The translations under genes and the position numbers were made by a program. From Streptomyces pseudovenezuelae (GTDB taxonomy: Bacteria; Actinomycetota; Actinomycetes; Streptomycetales; Streptomycetaceae), in assembly GCF_001513955.1 (NCBI RefSeq), contig NZ_KQ948149.1, positions 282,227 through 346,226 on the forward strand: DNA of 64,000 nucleotides, read 5' to 3'. The notes under the pieces were generated by a model. The model saw nothing but the letters and a program-made list of their open reading frames with translations. It searched no databases and was not told the origin of the DNA. This document shows, piece by piece, positions 59,758 to 64,000 of the stretch; the stretch's first letter is position 1; every line of letters begins with the position of its first letter.

Positions 59758-60993
59758 ATGGCACGGTCTCCCTTCGCACCCTCCTTCTGGCGCAGCCCAC
59801 TGCGCGGCCCCTGGCTCACCTCGGTCCTCGGGATCGTCCTCCTCGGCGGCATCACCCTGCTGTTCGTGACGGGCCTGCTGTCGTACGCGGCCTACAACCC
59901 GGACCTCGCGCCGGTGAACGACAAGACCCCGGACAAGGGCGTCCTCGGCTTCTACCTCTTCTCCTGGCCGACCGACCCGCACTGGCTCTACCGGCTGGAC
60001 CAGGGGGTCCACGTCACCCTGGGCATCACCCTGATCCCCGTCCTGCTGGCCAAGCTGTGGTCGGTGGTGCCGAAGCTGTTCACGCTGCCGCCCGCGCGCT
60101 CGCTCGCCCACGCCCTGGAGCGGATCTCGCTGCTGCTGCTGGTCGGCGGTGCCCTGTTCGAGTTCGTGACCGGGGTGCTCAACGTCCAGCTGGACTACCT
60201 CTTCCCGGGCTCCTTCTACCCGTTGCACTTCTACGGGGCGTGGGTGTTCTTCACCGCGTTCGTCGCCCATGCCGTGCTGAAGACGCCGCTCGCGCTGCGC
60301 AACCTCCGCCGGCTTCGGGAACCGCGCGAGGAGCAGAGCGAGTTGGTGTCCCCGGACCCGGCCGAGCCGACCGTCTCGCGGCGCGGGGCGCTCTGGTTCG
60401 TCGGAGGCGGTTCGCTGCTGCTGTTCCTCACCACGGCCGGGCAGAGCTTCGACGGCTTCCTGCGCAGAACGGCCCTCCTCGCCCCGCACGGCGGCGCCGA
60501 GCCGGGGTCCGGGCCGGGCGGCTTCCAGATCAACAAGACCGCCGCGTACGCGGGGATCGACCCGGCCGAGACCGGTGAGGAGGCCTGGCGGCTGGTCGTC
60601 ACGGGCCGCGACGGCCGCACGGTCCGCCTCGGCCGCGCCGAACTCCTCAGGCTGCCGCTGCACAGCTCGGCGCTGCCCATCGCCTGTGTGGAGGGCTGGT
60701 CGACCTCCGACCAGTGGTGGCGCGGGGTACGGCTGCGGGACCTCGCGGCGCTCGTCGGCTACGAGGACGATCCGCCGGACGTCTTCGTGGAGTCGCTGCA
60801 ACGGCACGGTGCCTTCCGGCGGGCGGCCCTGCGCTCCAACCAGGTCGCCGACCCGCGGTCCCTGCTCGCCCTGTTCGTCAACGGGGAGGACCTGACCCCC
60901 GACCACGGCCACCCGGCCCGGATCATCGTGCCCGCGGCGCCCGGTGTGCTCAACACCAAGTGGGTGGCGCGGCTGACCTTCGGAGACCTGTGA
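59758..60993 (+). CDS. membrane-anchored molybdopterin (sulfite oxidase-type) oxidoreductase
   Basis: This 411-residue fusion has residues ~15-185 as a cytochrome-b561-like membrane part with about four helices and His residues in HPHWLYRLDQGVHVTLG- and FYPLHFYGAWVFFTAFVAHAV-like segments that could hold haem. A short linker with Ser-Arg-Arg (TVSRRGALWFVGGGSLLLF) and another helix follow. Residues ~270-411 are an oxidoreductase molybdopterin-binding domain, with the metal-ligand Cys310 in LPIACVEGWSTSDQWW and the typical end GVLNTKWVARLTFGDL. It may reduce or oxidise an extracytoplasmic sulfur or nitrogen compound. The stop overlaps the next start (TGATG). Confidence 0.85.
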   Translation: MARSPFAPSFWRSPLRGPWLTSVLGIVLLGGITLLFVTGLLSYAAYNPDLAPVNDKTPDKGVLGFYLFSWPTDPHWLYRLDQGVHVTLGITLIPVLLAKLWSVVPKLFTLPPARSLAHALERISLLLLVGGALFEFVTGVLNVQLDYLFPGSFYPLHFYGAWVFFTAFVAHAVLKTPLALRNLRRLREPREEQSELVSPDPAEPTVSRRGALWFVGGGSLLLFLTTAGQSFDGFLRRTALLAPHGGAEPGSGPGGFQINKTAAYAGIDPAETGEEAWRLVVTGRDGRTVRLGRAELLRLPLHSSALPIACVEGWSTSDQWWRGVRLRDLAALVGYEDDPPDVFVESLQRHGAFRRAALRSNQVADPRSLLALFVNGEDLTPDHGHPARIIVPAAPGVLNTKWVARLTFGDL

Positions 60994-61430
60994 TGCGCAT
61001 CCCTCTCGGCAGCCCCCTCCAACTGCTCCTGCTCGTCTGCTCGTTCGCCCTCGCGGGATATGCGGGGGTGCGGCTGCTGGCAGGGGACTGGTTCGGGGTC
61101 GCGCTGTGGTTCGTCGGGGCGGCCGTCCTGCACGACCTGGTACTGCTGCCGCTGTACGCGGCGGCGGACCGGGCGCTGGTGAAGACGGCGGGGCGGCACG
61201 TCCTGTACGTGCGGGTCCCCGCCGCCTTCTCCCTGCTGCTCCTGCTGGTGTGGTTCCCGCTGATCAGCGGGCAGGTCGCGGACCGTTACGCCCGGGCGAC
61301 CGGCCTGTCCCCGGACGGCTTCCTGGCCCGCTGGCTGCTGGTGACGGCCGTGCTCTTCGGCGGTTCGGCGGTGGTCTTCGTCGTCCGGCGGCGCAGGGCG
61401 ACGAAGCAACGGCCGCCCGCCGTCCACTGA
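60993..61430 (+). CDS. small integral membrane protein, unknown function
   Basis: This 145-residue protein has four predicted helices, with LLLLVCSFALAGYAGVRLL, WFVGAAVLHDLVLLPLYAAADRAL, LYVRVPAAFSLLLLLVWFPLI and LLVTAVLFGGSAVVFVV as the core segments. It ends in a basic tail. The start ATG overlaps the stop of the molybdopterin oxidoreductase gene (TGATG), so the two are coupled and probably interact. Its last 145 bp are antisense to the end of the methyltransferase gene. Confidence 0.8.
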   Translation: MRIPLGSPLQLLLLVCSFALAGYAGVRLLAGDWFGVALWFVGAAVLHDLVLLPLYAAADRALVKTAGRHVLYVRVPAAFSLLLLLVWFPLISGQVADRYARATGLSPDGFLARWLLVTAVLFGGSAVVFVVRRRRATKQRPPAVH

Positions 61431-62203
61431 TCCACGGACACCCAGCCGGAGCGGGCGGCGTGCCGCAGCAGGGCGGGGGTGCCGAGCCGGGCCCAGGGGA
61501 ACGGGTCGCCGGCCGCGCCCCGGGCGTCGGTGACATGCACCTGGACCCGCTCGTCGAGCTCCGGGTCGGTGACCGTCTCGGCCATCAACAGGCCCCCCGG
61601 CCGCAGGAGTTGGGCGGTCCGGTCGAGCAGGGCCCGCGGGTCGCCGCCGATGCCGACGTTGCCGTCGATCAGCAGCGCGGTGCCCCAACGGCCCTCGCCG
61701 GGAAGGGACTCGAAGACGGACCGCCGCAGGGCCTGCCCGCCGAGCGCGATGGTCCGTTCCACCGCCGCCTCGCTCACGTCGATGCCGAGCACCCGCCGGC
61801 CACGGGCCCCGAGCGCGGCGACGAGCCGCCCCGGACCGCAGCCGACGTCCAGCACCGCACCCTCGCAGCGCCGCAGCACCTCCAGGTCCGCGGCATCCGC
61901 GGCGGCGCACCAGCGCTCCAGTTCGAGCGGGAGCAGCCAGCCGTCGGAGCGGCGCAGGAAGAGCGGCCCGCGGCCGGTGCGCAGGGCCCGCGCATAGGGG
62001 TCGGCGGACCAGGTGCCGTCGTCACCGGAGGGAATGTCGTACGGCCGGACATCGACGCCCGGCAGTGCCGGCCGGGGACCGGGAAGGGTACCAGGCGCCG
62101 ACGATGCCGCCGCCGTGACCGGTTCCGCGTCCGCTGCGTCGGGCCGTACGGGTGCCGTGTCCGCGGCGGGCCGTGTCGCCACGCCGGCCTGTGGCCCCCT
62201 CAC
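61286..62203 (-). CDS. class I SAM-dependent methyltransferase
   Basis: This is a protein of about 305 residues. After an Ala/Pro-rich N-terminal ~45 residues comes DPYARALRTGRGPLFLRRSDGWLLPLELERW. Motif I is AVLDVGCGPGRLVAALGARG, then VLGIDVSEAAVERT, GTALLIDGNVGIGGDP (motif II region) and LLRPGGLLMAETV. The family part ends near RCFVALRRR. The remaining ~30 residues are read antisense to the membrane protein gene and may be dispensable. The GTG start at 62203 overlaps the DUF2064 stop (GTGA). It is last in a three-gene coupled operon with two glycosyltransferase-like genes. The acceptor is unknown. Confidence 0.88.
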   Translation of the reverse strand: MRGPQAGVATRPAADTAPVRPDAADAEPVTAAASSAPGTLPGPRPALPGVDVRPYDIPSGDDGTWSADPYARALRTGRGPLFLRRSDGWLLPLELERWCAAADAADLEVLRRCEGAVLDVGCGPGRLVAALGARGRRVLGIDVSEAAVERTIALGGQALRRSVFESLPGEGRWGTALLIDGNVGIGGDPRALLDRTAQLLRPGGLLMAETVTDPELDERVQVHVTDARGAAGDPFPWARLGTPALLRHAARSGWVSVDQWTAGGRCFVALRRRTTKTTAEPPKSTAVTSSQRARKPSGDRPVARA

Positions 62204-62808
62204 CGCGACACCCCGGCGAGCCGGGTCAGCTGCGCCGCGAACCGTCCGTCCGGCGCCGCCCGTGCGACCAGTTCCGCGTCGAACGCCGTGTCCACGTCCC
62301 GCAGCGGCGGCAGTTCCCGCACCCGCAGCCCGCTCAGCCGGGCCCGCTGGGCCGCGCCGGTGCGGGGCGTCGACATGGGGACCCCGCGCAGCCGGGCCGG
62401 GTCGGGTTCGGCAAGTCCCAGGGCCCAGAAGCCGCCGTCCTCGGCCGGCCCGAAGTACGCGTCGCAGTCGGCGAAGTCCACCGTGAGCAGCTCAGGAGTC
62501 ACCTGGGGCGTGTCCATGCCGATGAGCAGGGCCGGTCCTTCGCAGCCCGCGAAGGCCGCGGCCAGCCGTTCGTCGAGGCCGCCCGCGCACTGCCGTACGA
62601 CCTCGAAACCCGGCGGCATCCAGGGGCCCGGCGTGCCCTCCAGGACCAGCACCCGGCGCCGGGCCGGGGTGCGGGCCACGACGTCGAGGGTGTCCGCGAG
62701 GGACGCCTCGGCCAGCGCGGCCGCCTGTTCGGGCGTGAACGGCGGGGTGAGCCGGGTCTTGACCCGCCCCGGCCGCGGCTCCTTGGCGATGACGAGCAGC
62801 GTGGTCAC
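62200..62808 (-). CDS. DUF2064 / TIGR04282 nucleotidyl- or glycosyltransferase-like protein
   Basis: This 202-residue protein has a GT-A-like fold: TLLVIAKEPRPGRVKTRLTPPFTPEQAAALAEA at the N-terminus, ALLIGMDTPQVTPELL with the metal Asp, DAYFGPAEDGGFWALGLAEPD, and PMSTPRTGAAQRARLSGLRVRELPPLRDVDTAFD. This is the TIGR04282 family, sometimes labelled arsenosugar glycosyltransferase. The label is doubtful here because no ars genes are near. It is coupled on both sides by GTGA overlaps with the GT2 and methyltransferase genes. Confidence 0.86.
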   Translation of the reverse strand: MTTLLVIAKEPRPGRVKTRLTPPFTPEQAAALAEASLADTLDVVARTPARRRVLVLEGTPGPWMPPGFEVVRQCAGGLDERLAAAFAGCEGPALLIGMDTPQVTPELLTVDFADCDAYFGPAEDGGFWALGLAEPDPARLRGVPMSTPRTGAAQRARLSGLRVRELPPLRDVDTAFDAELVARAAPDGRFAAQLTRLAGVSR

Positions 62809-63500
62809 GCGCGCACCCCCGTCTCGTTCAGGACCTGACTCATGTCCCGCACCGCCTGCCAGGTGCCCCGCCAGGTGCCCGTCACCTTGGAGGCGCCGGT
62901 GCGCGGGTGGTACGGCACGTCGTGCTCGGTGATCCGCCAGCCCGCGTCGGCCGCCCGCACCACCATCTGCAGGGGATAGCCGCTGCGCCGGTCCGTCAGG
63001 CCGAGGGCGAGCAGCGGTTCGCGCCGGGCTGCCCGCAGCGGGCCCAGGTCCCGCAGCCGCAGACCGGTGCGGCGGCGCAGCAGCCGGGCGAGCGCGAGGT
63101 TGCCCGCCCTGGCGTGCGGCGGCCAGGCGCCACGGGCCTGCGGGCGGCGCCGGCCGAGCACGAGGTCCGCCTGACCGGCCAGCACCTCGGCCACGAACGG
63201 CACCAGGTCCGAAGGGTCCAGGGAGGCGTCGCAGTCGCAGAAGCACACGATGTCGGCCGTGGCCGCGGTCAGCCCCGCATGGCAGGCGGCGCCGAAGCCG
63301 CGCCGCTCCTCGCGGACGACGGTCGCGCCGAGGGCGTGGGCGATGCTGGCGGAGCCGTCCGTGGAGCCGTTGTCGACGACAAGCGCGCGCCAGCCCGGCG
63401 GGATGCGTTCCAGCACCCACGGCAGGGCCCCGGCCTCGTCCAGACAGGGCAGCACGACGTCCACGGACGCCGCGGGTTCGTTCACTGAGGGGGTCGTCAC
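62805..63500 (-). CDS. GT2 family glycosyltransferase
   Basis: This 231-residue cytoplasmic GT-A transferase has VDVVLPCLDEAGALPWVLERIP, VVDNGSTDGSASIAHALGATVV, RRGFGAACHAGLTAATADIVCFCDCDASLDPSDL (Asp-x-Asp metal motif), and near the end QMVVRAADAGWRITEHDVPYHPRTGASKVTGTWRGTWQAVRDM, as in dolichyl/undecaprenyl-phosphate sugar transferases. It has no membrane helices. The GTG start at 63500 has AGGG about 9 nt upstream; GTG 63509 is an alternative. It is first gene of the GT2-DUF2064-methyltransferase operon. The likely job is synthesis of a polyprenol-linked sugar used by a GT-C-type enzyme such as the one at 58.3 kb (inference). Confidence 0.9.
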   Translation of the reverse strand: MTTPSVNEPAASVDVVLPCLDEAGALPWVLERIPPGWRALVVDNGSTDGSASIAHALGATVVREERRGFGAACHAGLTAATADIVCFCDCDASLDPSDLVPFVAEVLAGQADLVLGRRRPQARGAWPPHARAGNLALARLLRRRTGLRLRDLGPLRAARREPLLALGLTDRRSGYPLQMVVRAADAGWRITEHDVPYHPRTGASKVTGTWRGTWQAVRDMSQVLNETGVRA

Positions 63501-63612
63501 GAGATTCACCCTACGAACATGAACCGGACAAACCGGGCTACGGCTCCTTACGAAACAAGGACGTCGGCGGCCGCCTGCGGCACATTCGCGCGCGCGGTGC
63601 GAGGCTGGCGGC

Positions 63613-64000
<388 letters not shown>

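Noticed and set aside
62200-62808. Arsenosugar pathway
   Set aside because: The DUF2064 family label suggests it, but there is no ArsM, ArsS or other arsenic gene in the neighbourhood.

Overview
The window is high-GC chromosomal DNA from a Streptomyces-type actinomycete. Coding frames have very strong third-position GC, GTG and occasional TTG starts are common, and genes are often coupled by 4-bp ATGA or GTGA overlaps. The gene content is also typical: HemQ, an AfsR-like SARP regulator, CUT1 sugar transport without its own ATPase, a TTA (bldA-type) codon in a secondary-metabolite gene, and dispersed repeats known from streptomycetes. No tRNA, rRNA, CRISPR array or complete IS element was seen.

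Layout. 0-20 kb is mostly housekeeping and envelope: a DUF4349 lipoprotein; hemY-hemQ of the coproporphyrin-dependent haem pathway; a secreted S33 peptidase; a DUF692(MNIO)/DUF4142/TIGR04222 group; a DinB-like enzyme with a TetR regulator and a PTH2-type hydrolase; a 59-residue Cys-rich protein; a polysaccharide deacetylase; a FAD-Rieske oxidoreductase; a PhoX phosphatase; a slipin; a SulP transporter coupled to a beta-carbonic anhydrase; a small secreted protein; and ZapE. 19.5-22.8 kb holds a RibD-like reductase, a small Usp-like protein, murC and msrB.

22.9-30.7 kb is one 2604-residue type I polyketide synthase (AL-ACP-KS-AT-DH-KR-ACP-TE). It stands alone, carries an in-frame TTA codon, has a Cys where the thioesterase Ser is expected, and is followed by remains of a flavoprotein gene.

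31.1-50.5 kb is a glycan-utilisation island: NagZ-like GH3, GH5 (GH5_18-like beta-mannosidase), a BadF-type sugar kinase, a second GH3, a solute-binding protein with two permeases, a SurA-like protein, a GH38 alpha-mannosidase, an RpiR regulator, a SIS protein (UPF0309) and a secreted GH84 with a beta-propeller. A recurring palindrome of the type TGGTTCAATGAACCA lies in front of nearly every transcription unit of the island, including the regulator. This makes it a candidate RpiR-controlled regulon. The enzyme set fits breakdown of a mannose/GlcNAc glycan such as the N-glycan core.

50.6-58.2 kb holds a flippase-like membrane protein, a 694-bp gene-free region with a 186-bp inverted-repeat (MITE-like) element, an AfsR-like SARP, a VanX-like dipeptidase, an ECF sigma factor and an NlpC/P60 hydrolase. 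58.3-64 kb holds a GT-C-like membrane protein, a membrane-anchored molybdopterin oxidoreductase, a small membrane protein, a three-gene coupled operon (GT2, DUF2064, methyltransferase) and the start of an OmpR-type response regulator cut by the window edge.
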